NCBI GenBank assembly: GCA_019279435.1
Contig: JAAALK010002058.1
Coordinates: 1 to 64,000, forward strand
From: Zizania palustris
Lineage: Eukaryota; Streptophyta; Magnoliopsida; Poales; Poaceae
Length of the DNA stretch: 64,000 nucleotides
Reading direction: 5' to 3'
In this document: one piece after another, positions 34,801 to 46,855 of the stretch
Layout: each line of letters begins with the position of its first letter
Position numbering within the stretch: the stretch's first letter is position 1
Program-made: the position numbers and the translations under genes
The notes under the pieces: generated by a model
The model's database searches: none
The model's input: the letters and a program-made list of their open reading frames with translations, nothing else
Told to the model about the DNA's origin: nothing

Positions 34801-36078
34801 TATAATACAAATAAAACCCCGAGAAAAATATCGTCTTAAGACCAGCATCGCATGGTCGCAAGGTCGTAGGGGCATGCACCTGGGCTGCGTCATCAAAGAA
34901 ATGATACTTTTCATCCCTCTTTAAAATTAAAAATTAAAATTGAATTACGTTATAAAAGAAGGAAAGCCAGCAAAAAAAAAAATATCATTCCCACGTTGAC
35001 CGTAGTAGTCGAGAAGGAAGACTAACAAATTGTACATGACTTGTCACGCACTCTAAAAAATAATCATGGTTGAGTAGGACAGAATCGTCCACGTGTAGAT
35101 TTCTCCGTTTCTTTACTTTAAAAGCAGCGTGTAAATCACATGCAAAATTCCACTTTTGGTCTGTCGACAGTCGACTTCATATCTTTGCCTTCTCCTTGCT
35201 TCTAGATGGTCAAAAATAAACCCGGTGAGTGGTCGGTTCCGGAGGTCAATTGAATGCTGTTATTATCCAAAATCTGAAGTCTAATTTTTAAATTTATTTT
35301 TAAATGAATCGAATAGTTATCGAGTACGATTATTTCAGAACAGTTTACTAGGTTACTAGAGTTAGTCTATATATGGTTTGGTGTATGTTGACGTAATATA
35401 TAATTGTACAACATATTTCAAGTTTAAAACTTATTTGAAGGGTTTGAAGTGATTATAGGGACTTGAATAATGCCCGAGGTCTCCAAAATGAATAATAGCT
35501 TTTAAACAAGAGTTGTATTAATTAATCTTCAAGTACTCCATCTCTTTCGGTCTATAAAAGGAAGAGTATTTTTATGCACAATAACAATAGTGTAATACTA
35601 GTTTGCCCATATGCGCAAACGACTATTACAATATTATATAGTGAATTACATATATGCAATCTAGTAACACTCCGTATGAATACGGTAAAAGACACATCTT
35701 GTCGGAAAAAAATAAGGAGCTCGTGATTTCGACATCACTTCCTATCGGTTTTGAGCTACGCATTTTTTTTGGGCAAAGGGGGACTTCAACAATCTCAAGT
35801 AGCTTCGATCCATCAGCCTACAAAAGCTTTTGCGGCGACTCGTACCGAAGTAGTGGTGACTTCAATATTCGGAGGGGTATTTATAATACTTATCATTGTT
35901 TTGTTAAGGGTGCAAGTATTTTCCCGAGTAACGTTGATAACTGATTAATTAGCACGTAAATCGGTTCATATAATAAGACCTAAGTTTTTTTTAAAAAAAT
36001 AGAACCATCGTAGAAAATATAGAAAAAAAATAAAAAACAATGGAATAATGAAACTTTTAGAAAAATATAAAAATATAA
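34801..36078. other. Intergenic sequence with an unassigned hydrophobic frame
   Basis: Mostly A/T-rich. The plus frame ending at 35945 encodes a short hydrophobic segment (SIFGGVFIILIIVLLRV) after a polar stretch. I do not recognise it; an organelle-derived or decayed transposon fragment is possible. Nothing else is supported. Confidence 0.35.
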
Positions 36079-36359
36079 GGCTAACTCCAACCATGGTATG
36101 CAAATGTGGACACCCAAAAGCTGAAATAAGTATCTCAGGTTGCCAAGTGATGAGACCCATCTACAACTGTCTCCAACGGGAGAACTTCAAAATGATACAG
36201 TATGGGTTCTATGCGGGAGGTGAGCCAAAATTAGGTGATCGCGTGCAGGAGCTCCAAAATAGGTACCAGGTATGAGTGCGCCGTTGGAGACCATTAGATA
36301 CTGCTACAGTACTATTTCAAAACCTAAAAAGGAGATAGCTCACATCATTGGAGTTAGCC
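36079..36359. mobile_element. Tourist-like MITE, 281 bp
   Basis: Inverted termini GGCTAACTCCAA and TTGGAGTTAGCC are flanked by TAA at 36076-36078 and 36360-36362, the target type of PIF/Harbinger MITEs. Confidence 0.82.
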
Positions 36360-37588
36360 TAAGGGGGCTGTTAGAGTGTCTCGTTACCTTCGTGTGAGAT
36401 AATAACATTGAAAGAATTTATTACAAATATTTAAAGAAAATAATTAAAATTTTAAAAATGATAAACTCGCTGATCAACTACCTAGCCACGATACCTATCT
36501 CCTCGTCAATTAAAATGATAAACTTAGGACTAATAAGTGATACACTTATTGCACATAACAGAAAATTTATATACTTCAATACAAAAGTAGATAAGCATGT
36601 GCATGAAATATTTACATTATTCAAATCTACAAATTTTAAAACGAATTATTGAACAGTTCTAAATAATTTTTTGATTTTTTCTGAAAATTTAAAAATAAAA
36701 AAATAAAATAATTTAAGAGATTAAACGTGTGCATGCCGTAAATTCATTAGTAAAATAAGGATTTTTTTAAAAAAAAAATTGGTTACATGTGTGCGTTGAT
36801 TAAGGAGTAAACTACAAATTTCAAAATCACTTCGGTAAACCTGTGTGCGCCGATTAAGGAGTAAATTAAAGAATTTCTAAATCATTTTGGAAAGAGATAT
36901 GTTGTACGCATGGAAAAAATTATTTTCATTGCACGTGGCCCCACACTTAAGGTTACATGACCTTTTTATTTTTAGGAAGTAACGGGTCATCTATTTTGAA
37001 TATCAATCGTTCGATCCAAGAATTGTATGGCTTGTAATTTTCTGGGGGCACCGTAAAATTTGCCAAATATAAATATATTGTCGTGCTTCAAACTTTTTCA
37101 AAATTTGAAATTATAAAAATCACAAAAACATCATAAATAGCCTAGTATGTATTATTGTTTTTGAAATGTTTACAGATTTTGAAATTCAAATTTATATTTT
37201 CAAACTGGCGAACCAGTCTGTTTCACGAAACGGGTTGGACTGTAACGAAGGAAAATAGGAAATCTCTTGTGTCTTCTCCGGAGCAAGAATCCAAGATCGC
37301 CATGAAAACACAGGAAAACAAATTACTTTTGTTCAATCACCCGGTTTTGTTGCTTTGCCGCAATGTTGCAACAGTCCAAGAAGCTTTAACTTAACATCTC
37401 ATCGCATCCTTCGCGCCCAAGCATTGGAGCGTGTTGTCGATTTCGCTTCGTCTTCATTTGCTCCGAATGGTGGCAAGCATGGTCAAGGTCGGCATGTGGA
37501 GGATTGAGCTCCTCTCAGTTGTTTATGCGGAAGTGTACAGGCCATGGATATTTTGGGTTTTGGCTTTGAGATATTAAGGAGGAGGTGG
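36360..37588. other. Upstream intergenic region of ERF gene
   Basis: Strongly A/T-rich; no coding sequence supported. The last 150 bases form the likely proximal promoter of the ERF gene. Confidence 0.5.
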
Positions 37589-37595
37589 TATAAAT
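37589..37595 (+). promoter_or_regulatory. Probable TATA box of ERF gene
   Basis: TATAAAT in a G/A-rich context, 127 bases before the chosen ATG at 37722. It would give a transcription start near 37620 and a 5' UTR of about 100 bases. Confidence 0.6.
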
Positions 37596-37721
37596 TTGGA
37601 TCGGAACGTCCATGCAGTCAAACTCCGGCCAGCTCGCGGCAAAAGCTACTCAGTGCGCGCGCGATTGTTACTGACTACGGAGCCAGTAGAGAAGAAGGAG
37701 AGCGGCGGCGGCGATCGGGCA

Positions 37722-38444
37722 ATGGCATTCTTGGAGCCTGCGCTCGCGGCAGAGACGGAGGTGATCGTGTCCGCGCTCACGCACGTCGTCGCCGGCGGCC
37801 GTGGCGCGCCGCCTGGAGAGGAGCCCGCGCTGGCCGTGCCGCGGCAGCAGCAGGGGCGCCTGGAGGCAGGAGCAGGGCCCACCGCGGCGGCGTCGGCGGA
37901 GGCGTTGCCGGCGAGGAAGTACCGGGGCGTCAGGCGGCGGCCGTGGGGGAAGTGGGCGGCGGAGATCAGGGACCCGCACAAGGCGGCGCGGGTGTGGCTC
38001 GGCACGTTCGCCACCGCCGAGGACGCGGCGCGCGCCTACGACGCCGCGGCGCTCCGCTTCCGGGGCAGCCGAGCCAAGCTCAACTTCCCCCATGACGACG
38101 CCGCGGCAGCCACGCGCCGCGCCGCGGACGCCGCGACAACGGCGGCGTCCCCGGCGCCGGCCGCGCTGCTGGAGTCGCAGCCCAGGGACGCCGCGGACGC
38201 GGACTACTACGACTACTCGAGGATCCTGAGCGGGCCGGAGCCGAGCTCCATCATGGACCAGTTTTTGGATGGTGACTGGAACGACCCCTTCTTGGACTCG
38301 TGGTGCATTGGGACGTCGCCGTCGTCGTCGGGCTCGGGCGCATCGCTCGCCGACGGTGGCGCCGCCGCCGCCTCCGGTCCTCTGTTTCATGGTGATAGCA
38401 GCGGGAAGCAGGGCAGTGACAGCACGTACAAGGATTTCTACTAG
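37722..38444 (+). CDS. ERF-type AP2 transcription factor, group X (ABR1/RAP2.6)-like
   Basis: A single exon of 240 residues. The first ATG in frame is at 37722 (GGGCAATGGCATTC); reading further upstream requires a TTG codon right after the TATA box, so 37722 is preferred. The AP2/ERF domain spans residues about 66-123: [20 protein letters not shown], then AARVWLGTF and the [10 protein letters not shown] end. Ala at domain position 14 and the Asp that follows are ERF-type (GCC-box binding) rather than DREB-type. The linker is Ala-rich; the C-terminus is acidic/Ser-rich with [16 protein letters not shown], a plausible activation region. No introns. A nuclear regulator of stress or wounding responses is expected from the family; the specific role is inference. 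Very high GC contrasts with the surrounding A/T-rich DNA, as usual for grass ERF genes. Confidence 0.9.
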   Translation: MAFLEPALAAETEVIVSALTHVVAGGRGAPPGEEPALAVPRQQQGRLEAGAGPTAAASAEALPARKYRGVRRRPWGKWAAEIRDPHKAARVWLGTFATAEDAARAYDAAALRFRGSRAKLNFPHDDAAAATRRAADAATTAASPAPAALLESQPRDAADADYYDYSRILSGPEPSSIMDQFLDGDWNDPFLDSWCIGTSPSSSGSGASLADGGAAAASGPLFHGDSSGKQGSDSTYKDFY

Positions 38445-39464
38445 CGGTATTTCAAGAAGAAAGCAGATGATTCTGGAATGATCGTATTTTTTCACAGATT
38501 GCTATAATAACCTTGGTATAATTCTTTTAAATCATTAGATATGTTCCCAATATTCGTTTAAAAGCATTTCAAAGTGATTCTTTTGTGTAATATTTTATTC
38601 TATAAATATTTTTGGAGCTAAGGCGTGACAAAGTGTTGTGAATATGGAATGGATAGTTTATTTATTTATTTTTAAACTGAGAGAAAAAACAAAAGTGAAA
38701 AGTGACAGATATTAATAAGAAAAGAGTATTACCAAACACTATATAAAATATTGGTAAACAGTACTGATTTTTGATTTGTAAAACAAAGTTAGAAGTTTGT
38801 TACTTTTTTGAAAAGAATTAAATTGCTATAATTAAAGTTCCTTTGGAATGGAATCGAAGCAAGTAAAAAGGAAGTAATCTAACACAAATTTTACTTGCAA
38901 AATTTGAGTACGTGCATCTTTTAAATATTTAGATTTGCATGCAAATGTCAAAAAAACTTTCGTAACATGACCATGAGTCCATGACGGGGGCCATGAAAAT
39001 TGATCGTTTTTTTAAAATACATAAAATGAACAAGTACATATAAAATATAAAAAAGTAAAAAGTAAAAAAGTCTAGAAACGTGTAGAAAAGAAAATCTGTG
39101 ATTGAAAACATTAGCATGATACTTTTTGTTTATTCGGGTTAATTAAATAGTTTGTCATCGCAGATTTACTAAAGCGTTTTTTTTAAAAAAAACAAAAAAC
39201 AAAACTGGCAACGACAGTCTATTGTATGGACCCAAATTTTATTTTTATTTTGACTGTACTCTGAACTGTACAAAATTTGAATATTTTTTAAAATAAAAAT
39301 AAATTATTATAAATTATATATTATTCATAGTATTTTGAGAAATTTCAAAAATTTGAATTTAAAACCAAACGAGTTCACCCAAAATGTTTTGGCTTACGCC
39401 GTTCTAACTGTCAACGCGGTAAATCAACGAACCCCACCCTATCCTCCTCCGCTCCCCCCTCCAC
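38445..39464. other. ERF 3' flank
   Basis: A/T-rich, no second gene. The segment 38838-38960 (TCCTTTGGAATGGAATCG through TTTGCATGCAAATGTC) is repeated at 55187-55290 downstream of the kinase gene. Confidence 0.6.
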
Positions 39465-39685
39465 GAGAAAATTGGGTATTTGCAACTTTCAAGAGTGGGC
39501 TCCGCATAAATGCTATTTTTATTATTGGATTCGTAAAAATGCCATACAGCGCAATAAATATTTGTTTTCCATGCCAATCTATCTATTTCCTGATTTATAA
39601 ATTATTTTTTCGGATTTTTGGAAGTGAACTGACCATTATACCCCTGTTGATTCACGGTCGATCTGTTACCGTCTGTCCATCTCTT

Positions 39686-39841
39686 GGGAGATTTGCTATT
39701 TTGACACTTTAAAGAAGTGGCTTTTGTATTTTTGACATCCGGACCCATTTTCATTGACTCAAACGGTCCTACATGTCAGCCTCAGAAATGTCATCATTAA
39801 CAAAGTGCACATCTTTGGAGTGTCAAAATAGCAATTTTTTC
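39686..39841. mobile_element. 156-bp MITE with 9-bp target duplication, nested in left arm
   Basis: The inverted words TTGCTATTTTGACACTTTAAAG and CTTTGGAGTGTCAAAATAGCAA lie just inside the ends. CCATCTCTT flanks both sides (39677-39685 and 39842-39850). The opposite arm at about 41040 has the same flanking sequence with a single copy of the target and no insert, which confirms the insertion. Confidence 0.85.
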
Positions 39842-40175
39842 CCATCTCTTAGGGTTCTCCCGTTGCTTTTTTCTTTACGCGTTTGCTCCTCTGCCTTCAT
39901 CTAATCGGCTGGCCGCGCGGCGCGCCCTCTGGTGAAGCGGTGATGCGAGCGCCCCCATCGACGTCGCACCACACGCGTAGTCCGTTGTCCGTCGCGGGAT
40001 TGCATCCTGCTTCGATCGCCTGCCTCAACGACGTCTACGCACGTAGAACGTCCTGAACAGGAACGATGTTCCATCTTGAGTTGGAACGATGTTCCCGGAA
40101 CGATGACAGGAACGAGGAACAGGAACCTAAGCTGTTTGGAACGATACATAAGACATAGAAATTAACCACCATTGC

Positions 40176-40432
40176 TTGGTTCCACCATCGTTCTTTCCTT
40201 TCTCTCCTCCGATCATAGTAATTTCAGCCAAGAGAGGATTGATCTTACCAGCTGCAAGACAAGGTACTTCTTCATCGTCGCAGTCCACATCGATGACCCT
40301 TGTGTCTTCACCGTCTGCACCGGCATCAATGTCTTCACCTTCGTCTATGTCTTCATTCTCTGAAGCATTGTATCGAGCAACTGCAGCACTCTCGGTCTCG
40401 GACCGCCTGCGCTTCCCAGACCCAAACGCCAT
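40176..40432 (-). pseudogene. Captured gene fragment, possibly BED-type/hAT transposase N-terminus
   Basis: From ATG at 40432 the frame reads MAFGSGKRRRSETESAAVAR, then a strongly acidic stretch (ENEDIDEGEDIDAG), then GGEKGKNDGGTKQWW. The KQWW segment resembles the start of BED zinc fingers in hAT-type transposases, but the cysteines do not follow. The identification is weak. Confidence 0.3.
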
Positions 40433-41380
40433 GAGCAGGAGCAGATGAGAGGTAGAAGAAGAAGCGCAGGGCACAGGCAGCAGCTGCAGGAGCAGGCTGC
40501 TCACCTTATAAATCTTCGGGATCGAGCCTGGGATGGACGCGTTCAGAATGGTGGCGCTCCGCCTCCGCCTCCCTGATCGCTGCTTCACCAATTCGCCTTC
40601 CCGATGCAGGCACGCGGGTGCGTGGCTTGACCGCTGCTTCGCCTTCCTGATGCCGCGACTCTTACCTCGGGACGAGTTCCGCCGCCGATCCAGATCACCG
40701 TCACGTCCTCGCTCCTCTTTTCTCGGGGACGAGTTCCGCCACCGTCCCTGAAATCGTCCCCATTCCTCGAATAGGAACCAAGTTCCCGGGACGGGGAACG
40801 ATGGCTCATTCCCGTTCCCCGGTGACTTAGGGTTCAGTACGTGAAACGCGCGTAGACGTCGTTGAGGCGGGCGATCGAAGCAGGATGCAGTCCCACGACG
40901 GACAACGGACCGCGTGCGTGGCGCGATGTCGATGGGGGCGCTCGCAGCACCGCTTCACCAGAGGGCGCGCCGCGCGGCCGGCCGATCAGATGAAGGCGGA
41001 GGAGCAAACGCGTAAAGAAAAAAGCAACGGGAGAACCCTAAGAGATGACAGACGGTAACAGATCGACCGTGAATCAACAAGATACAATGGTCAGTTCACT
41101 CCCAAAAATCCGAAAAAATAATTTATAAATCAGGAAATAGATGGAATGGCATGAAAAACAAATATTTATTGAGCTGTATATATGGCATTTTTACGAATCC
41201 AATAATAAAAATGGCATTTATGCGAAGCCCACTCTTGAAAGTGGCAAATACCCAATTTTCTCCTCCCTCCTCGCCAACCTAGATGGCTATAGGCAACCAA
41301 CGCGCAGGCAGAGCAAGGCGAGAGGTCAGATTTGATTCGTGTCGAGGCGAGCAGAGGAGGAGGGGCAGCGGGCGGCTGCC

Positions 41381-41510
41381 ATGGATCTGTATCAGAGTGT
41401 GGAGAAGCCGCGGGAGGCGGTGGCCATCAGTGGCATCGAGATACGCATCACTGCGCATGGACGCACCCGCAGGCCGCAACTACATAACCTGCGCCCTCGC
41501 GCTGCTCCAG
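41381..41510 (+). pseudogene. Alba-family nucleic-acid-binding protein, exon 1 fragment with frameshift
   Basis: From ATG at 41381 the frame reads MDLYQSVEKPREAVAISG, then IEIRITAHGR, matching the N-terminus of plant Alba proteins. The following RNYITCALALLQ of the same domain lies in another frame because about 7 extra bases occur near 41465-41474. A splice donor (CAG|GTCAGC) closes the exon at 41510. No further Alba exons were found to 44 kb. It is probably a decayed duplicate; the overlapping longer frame from 41283 is not a gene. Confidence 0.55.
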
Positions 41511-42441
41511 GTCAGCTTCCCCTCTTCTGCCTCCCTCGCCCGCTCGTACTCGCTCGCTTTCCATCTCCGGTTCAATGACGGAGCAAAAAAAACGATTGTC
41601 TGGGGGCTAGGGTTTAATGTGGGTTCAGTAATCTCACAATGTGCGGACATCCAGGATGAATCTGCACTTTTTCTCGATGTTGGTGGTGTGGTTCGGGCTC
41701 GTTAGCATATTTTTAGGGGGACAATAGCAGATATGCCCTAAAGTTGGTGGGTTCTTGTAGATTTGCCTCAAAGTTAATGGGTGTTGAAGTCATTTGCAGA
41801 TTTGCCCCATGCTGTATTTTCAGCAGATTTTAATTTATTTCTCTATTTTTCAACCTGCCAAATACCTATCCTACCCTTGTTCTTCGAGCTGGTTGTCCGG
41901 CTCCCTCGCCACATCGCCAGCCCAACTCCCGAGCAGCTACCATGGATCATCGCACAGGAGCTTGCCCTGCCCGGGGCACGGGGTTGACGACGTTGTCGCG
42001 CGGAGACTGGCGGTGGCGAGGGGCACAGGGCACTTTTATGAGATTTTACACCGGCTTTCTTAGATTGCAAGCAGGAGTGATTGATTTCAGTGCCGTCATT
42101 CTAAAATATAGTTTGTTTAGTATGGATCTTTTTTTCTGCTTAGTGCTCTTTGACCAAATTATCTGATATTATCTATTTTAGGTCCCATTTGAAAAGATTG
42201 TTGGTAACCTTGTTCAAGAAACACTTGTTTTGTATGGTCTGAGTACATATGCATTTAAGTTGTATATTATGTTAGAAATAATCTAGACTTAATTTAATTT
42301 GTATGTTAGCATATTTGTATATGTATGGTCCAGATGATGTACCTAAAATTCTACCAATTAGTACAAGATTGCACATATTTATTCTCAGTGTAGAAGGGAT
42401 ACCCAAAGTAGCGATGTGCTACTAGGACCTATGGATCCAAG
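41511..42441. other. Intergenic sequence after Alba fragment
   Basis: No gene supported. The stretch at 41720-42065 (ATTTGCCCC/AGTTAATGGGTG words) looks repetitive. Confidence 0.4.
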
Positions 42442-42865
42442 CAGGGCTGGCTCTAGGCCGGTGCAAGAGGTGCACGGGCCTAGGGCCCATGGCCAAGGAG
42501 CCCAAGGCTCAGGTATTCAGACTTCAGTAGCTCAGTATGCTGTCGACTGCCGTGAGTCCAGTCCAGAGTTCAGAGAGTTCAGACTCCTCTGTTTCTTCGT
42601 ATTCAGTCCTCGTCCTCGAGTTTGGATTGGCAATTTAGCATGCAAACAGACGTCAGGCAAACAGTCGACGAGCCATTTACATGTACTCTTGTTTAGTGTT
42701 AATTAATCTGAAAAGATGTAAGTAAAATATGTATATAGATATGCATATTATATATATACATAGATTAATAGGTATACTATATGTACACATATAGCACCTT
42801 AAGAGCGGAAGGACCCATGACGTCAAGTTGACACTAAGGCTCTCCAAAACAATAAGCTGGCCCTG
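42442..42865. mobile_element. hAT-type MITE, 424 bp, exact 8-bp target duplication
   Basis: Termini CAGGGCTGGC and GCTGGCCCTG are inverted (one mismatch), and GATCCAAG flanks both ends (42434-42441 and 42866-42873). An 8-bp duplication with CAGGG-type ends is characteristic of hAT elements. Confidence 0.85.
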
Positions 42866-42873
42866 GATCCAAG

Positions 42874-43483
42874 AAAAAGAGGTGCAATCTAGGTGCCAAC
42901 AATGGAGTGTCTATGGCTGGGTCTTCAGTTTAGTGATGAGAAAACAGTAGAATCATTGAGTTAATTGAGTCATTAAGATTTGGTTAATCATGCATGCATA
43001 GAAGCTGTTTCATGTATGCAGTGCATAATGTTGCATGGCTAGCATTATTGAGTTAGTGGGCACCATATTACTTATATTAGCATAATGGGGTTATGGTGTA
43101 TGTAATTAACATACCATTGCATGCACCGGAAGAGAGTTGCTGGCTAGCTATTTAAACGTTATCGAGGCTATGTAATAGGTGAGAAAAACAGAGAAAACTC
43201 TGGTTGTGTAACAACAAATATCTTGCCTCCAATGTTCTTCTCTTTAGATTTCCAACACATCAGATATGCATGCAAAATCGGTGGTGAATATTTAACCTTA
43301 AGTATTCAACTATTGCCACTATTATGCTTTGACATTTTTTTGATAAAGTAATGGTACAAAATTTGCATGCTACCATGTTTTTCCTTATCCCTTGTTTCTT
43401 ACGTTGCTCCGCATCTTTCATTAACTACTTCTAAGAACATCTCCAAGAGATCTTTTAAATTTTATTCTATAAATTCTAAATTT
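42874..43483. other. Intergenic sequence
   Basis: A/T-rich with several GCATGCA words; no gene or delimitable repeat seen. Confidence 0.45.
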
Positions 43484-43870
43484 TATGCTCCCGGATGACA
43501 CGAAGATGCCTGGATGCTTCTGCCTCTTCATGCACCGTCATGGCCCGTAGATTACCTATTTAGAAATCCTTCAATTTACACCGAAAAATTATGCACCAAC
43601 TAGAGTTGTTTAGTTTAATCGGAAAACTATACAAATATGTGGATTTCTGCTCCGTTAAGCTTGACAAATTCTTCAAGGGTCCATGAATAATGTGATCATG
43701 ATCACTAGGTGCCTAGAGTGTCAAATAATCGAAGCCGTTGTTCTAAATCATTAGATATTAAGAGGGTAGTGTTCGTTCGATTTTATTGTTAGTTTTGTAA
43801 CGGTAGCTGCTGCATTTAGCGATGATTCTTATTTGTTCAATTTCCTTTATTAATATATGTGATCTTTTTG
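43484..43870 (+). pseudogene. Duplicated 3' end of the Raf-like kinase gene
   Basis: It begins abruptly with ATGCTCCCGGATGACACGAA and encodes the last 21 residues of the kinase (MLPDDTKMPGCFCLF, then HRHGP and stop), followed by the same 3' flank as 54712-55200, including the GTGATTCTT(A/G)TTTGTTCAATTTCC tail. No upstream kinase sequence is present. A fragment of the gene was therefore copied here, or both derive from a larger duplication. Confidence 0.8.
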
Positions 43871-44168
43871 TTTTCCTTCACTGATATATGAGCCTAATTA
43901 CACCATGATTTGACAATGTGATGCTACAGTAGACATTTGCTAATTATAGATTAATTAGGTTTAAAAAATTCGTCTCGTGATTTAGTCTCCGATTCTGCAA
44001 TTATTTTTATAATTTGTTCATGTTTAGTCTTTCAAATTAATGTCGAAACATTCGATTTGACACGGGCTAAAATTTAGTCCTGAACACCCCCTAAAAGAAA
44101 TGCTCTTGATTCTGATGTCTCAATTGGCTCTATTTATGATGAGCACGCAAATCAATTACTCCAGCCTT
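43871..44168. repeat. Grass MITE-like terminus
   Basis: Contains GATGCTACAGTAGACATTTGC, TTAATTAGGTTTAAAAAATTCG and ends GGGCTAAAATTTAGTCCTGAACACC. It resembles widespread grass MITEs with ends related to GGGTGTTTGGA...GACTAAA. Only one end is recognised. Confidence 0.4.
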
Positions 44169-44460
44169 TGTAAACATTATTAGAGTAAAAAGTGATTCTT
44201 TATTGATTGATTTCAGTACAATGTACAGATTATTTATAGTAGATAAACAGTCGTGTCGCTTCGTAGCCGTCGCGTCGTCTGGGCACCGTCGCGTCGTCTG
44301 GGCACCGTCGCGTCGCTCTGCGCCCATCACGTCGCCTGCAACTGCTCTCCACGCTGGCGCCTGCCTCCTGTAAGCGCCGCATGCACTGCAACTGTTGCAT
44401 GCGTGCTGCTATAGAAAAGCAAAAGGTGGCACACCTTTTGAGGAGATTACTACTGCAACA
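44169..44460 (-). repeat. Copia 3' LTR, about 292 bp
   Basis: On the element strand it starts TGTTGCAGTAGTAATCTCC directly after the purine tract and ends AATAATGTTTACA. It contains TCTACTATAAATAATC and AATCAATAAAGAATC, plausible TATA and polyadenylation signals. GTCGCGTCGTCTGGGCACC is repeated in its centre. Confidence 0.7.
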
Positions 44461-44608
44461 CTCCCCCTTAATCGAACTTTTAAACTATATGATTGATATC
44501 ATATGATTTGATTACCTCAAAAATATTTATTAGGAAATTTTGAGAGTAATTTTATGAAAGAGAATAATATAACCTTATATGATCTGATGATCATAAATAG
44601 AATATATC

Positions 44609-46855
44609 TTATAAAATGACTCCCCCTGAATTTTGCAAATTACGGAGTCTTTTCATACCTATTCCTTTAACATATTTTTGGAATGTCGGGGTTGGTAGCG
44701 ATTTTGTGAATAAATCTGCTAGATTTTCACATGATTTTGTTTGTAAAACTGTTATTTCCCCATTCTTTTGTAATTCATGTGGAAAAAACAGTTTAGGGGC
44801 AATATGCTTAGTTATATTACTTTTAATGTAACCAGTTTGCATCTGGGCGATACATGCAGCATTATCTTCATAGATAATTGTGGGTGATTCTGATGAACCA
44901 ATATCGCATGTTCTTTGTATATGATTAATCATTCTTCGAAGCCATACACATTCTCGTGAAGCTTCATATAAAGCTATAATTTCAGAATGATTAGTCGATG
45001 TAGCAACAAGAGTTTGCTTCGAGGATTTCCATGAAATGGCAGTACCTCCATATAGGAAAACAAATCCTGTTTGTGATCTGGCATTATGTGGATCAGACAT
45101 ATATCCAGCATCAGTATATCCTATCATGGATAAGTCTTGATTTTTCTGATAGAATAAACCAAGATCTCTTGTACCATTTAGATATCTTAAGATTTGTTTC
45201 GCTCCAACAAAATATCTTTTAGTTGGTGCCGCACTATGTCTAGCTAGCAAATTTACCGCAAACGAAATGTCCGGTCTTGTACAATTTGCTAGATACATAA
45301 GTGCTCCTATTATACTTAAATATGGAACATCAGGTCCCAATAGTTCTTCACCTTCTTCCCTAGGTCGGAATGGATCTTTATCCATTTCTAGAGATCGAAC
45401 GACCATAGGAGTCTTTGATGGATATGATTTATTCCATATTAAATTTCTGCAATATTTTTTCAATATATGCAGATTGGTGAATTAATATTCCTGATGGAAG
45501 ATGTTCAAGTTGTAAACCCAAACAAAATTTAGTTTTACCTAAATCCTTCATTTCAAATTCCGTCTTAAGATGATTGCTAGCTTCACTTATATCTTGTGTA
45601 GTTCCAATGATGTTGAGATCATCAACATACACTGAAATAATACAAAATCCAGTGATGGATCTTTTAATAAATACACAAGGACAATCATCATTGTTAGAAT
45701 AACCTTTCTTAAGTAGAAATTCACTTAGTCGGTTGTACCACATTCTACCCGACTGTTTTAAGCCATAGAGTGACTTTTGTAATTTTACACAAAATTTGTT
45801 ACGATTTATATTTGGATTCGGAGTATCAAGTCCTTAGGGACTTTCATGTAAATGTCTGAATCCAATGACCCATATAAGTATGCGGTCACAACATCCATTA
45901 ACTGCATAGATAAATTCATTTGTACTGCCAATGATATTAAGTATCGGAAAGTTATTCCAATCATAACTGGAGAATATGTTTCATCATAATCGATGTCGGG
46001 TCTCTGCGTGAACCCTTGTGCTACAAGTCTCGCTTTGTATCTCACCACCTCATTGTTTTCATTTCGTTTACGAACAAAAACCCATTTCGATCCAACGGGG
46101 AAAACATTTTGAGGAGTAGGTATTACTGATGTAAATACCTCTCTTTTCCTTAGCAAGCTTAATTCTGCCTCAATAGCTTCTTTCCATTTGATCCAGTCTG
46201 AGCGCTTAAGGCACTCTGCCATGGTCTTAGGTTCTGGATCTTCCTCGAGGTCTTTAGCTATACTTGAGGAGAAATATATGTCGACAATTGTAGTCTTTCT
46301 ATTATAAGATTCTCCTGAATTAATGTAATTGGTGGATATTTCTTCTAACTCTTGAGTATTTCCCATATTAATAGAGTTAGTCATTTCCGATGGTCTAGCA
46401 TTTTTATTGGTGCACCCATCTATGCTAGATTTAGGATGAGAATCATCCTCTTGGTGTCTTTCAACATGAGGTTGAATTACATTTACTGTTTTAGAAGATA
46501 TCTTCCTTTGTTTTTTAGATTGCTTTTGAGAAGCATCAGTTGCAACCAGATCTCTCCCCCTGATCTTAGGATTTGGGAGTTGAGTTGTTTGATGAGGTAT
46601 TTCAACTCTTTCTGGTGCATTAACTGCAGGAAAATGAGATTTTGTGACACCCTTATAATCAGTAAATGCGTCTGACAGGTTATTTGCAAGATGTTGCAAA
46701 TTTATTATTCTCCGAACTTCTTGCTCAGATTCTATAGTACGTGGGTCTAATGATTGAAAACCAGTGGCGTTCCAATCAATTTCCTGGCATTTATTATGGT
46801 ACAAATCTCCCCCTAATGCCAGGGAAATTATCTTCATCGAAGATGCAATCAGCAT
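44609..46855 (-). pseudogene. Copia reverse transcriptase and RNase H
   Basis: Frame 46855-45806 carries the integrase C-terminal region and the start of reverse transcriptase (NEVVRYKARLVAQGFTQ, DYDETYSPV, QLMDVVTAYLYGSL). It is shifted after KVPKDL. Frame 45743-45429 carries the catalytic YVDDLNIIG and LGLQLEHLPSG. Frame 45463-44609 carries the connection and RNase H (ALMYLANCTRPDISF, YTDAGYMSDP, ATSTNHSEIIAL, DLFTKSLPT). Frameshifts between segments make it inactive. Confidence 0.85.

Larger units (their letters stand above)
39465..41262. mobile_element. Mutator-like fold-back element with long inverted arms
   Basis: Termini GAGAAAATTGGGTATTTGC and GCAAATACCCAATTTTCTC are inverted, and inverted identity continues inward for over 400 bp. 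For example CATCCTGCTTCGATCGCC near 40003 is matched by its complement near 40868. The left arm is longer because a 156-bp MITE sits in it. The centre (about 40055-40835) carries GGAACGATGTTCC-type repeats and a gene fragment. Termini beginning GAGAAA and arm length suggest a Mutator-type element. A 9-bp target duplication is not convincing. Confidence 0.7.

Noticed and set aside
37596..37721. 42-codon N-terminal extension of the ERF protein
   Set aside because: It would need a TTG start immediately after the TATA box; the first ATG is at 37722.
37544..38495. Long overlapping frames on both strands across the ERF gene
   Set aside because: Products of very high GC; only the frame with the AP2 domain is supported.
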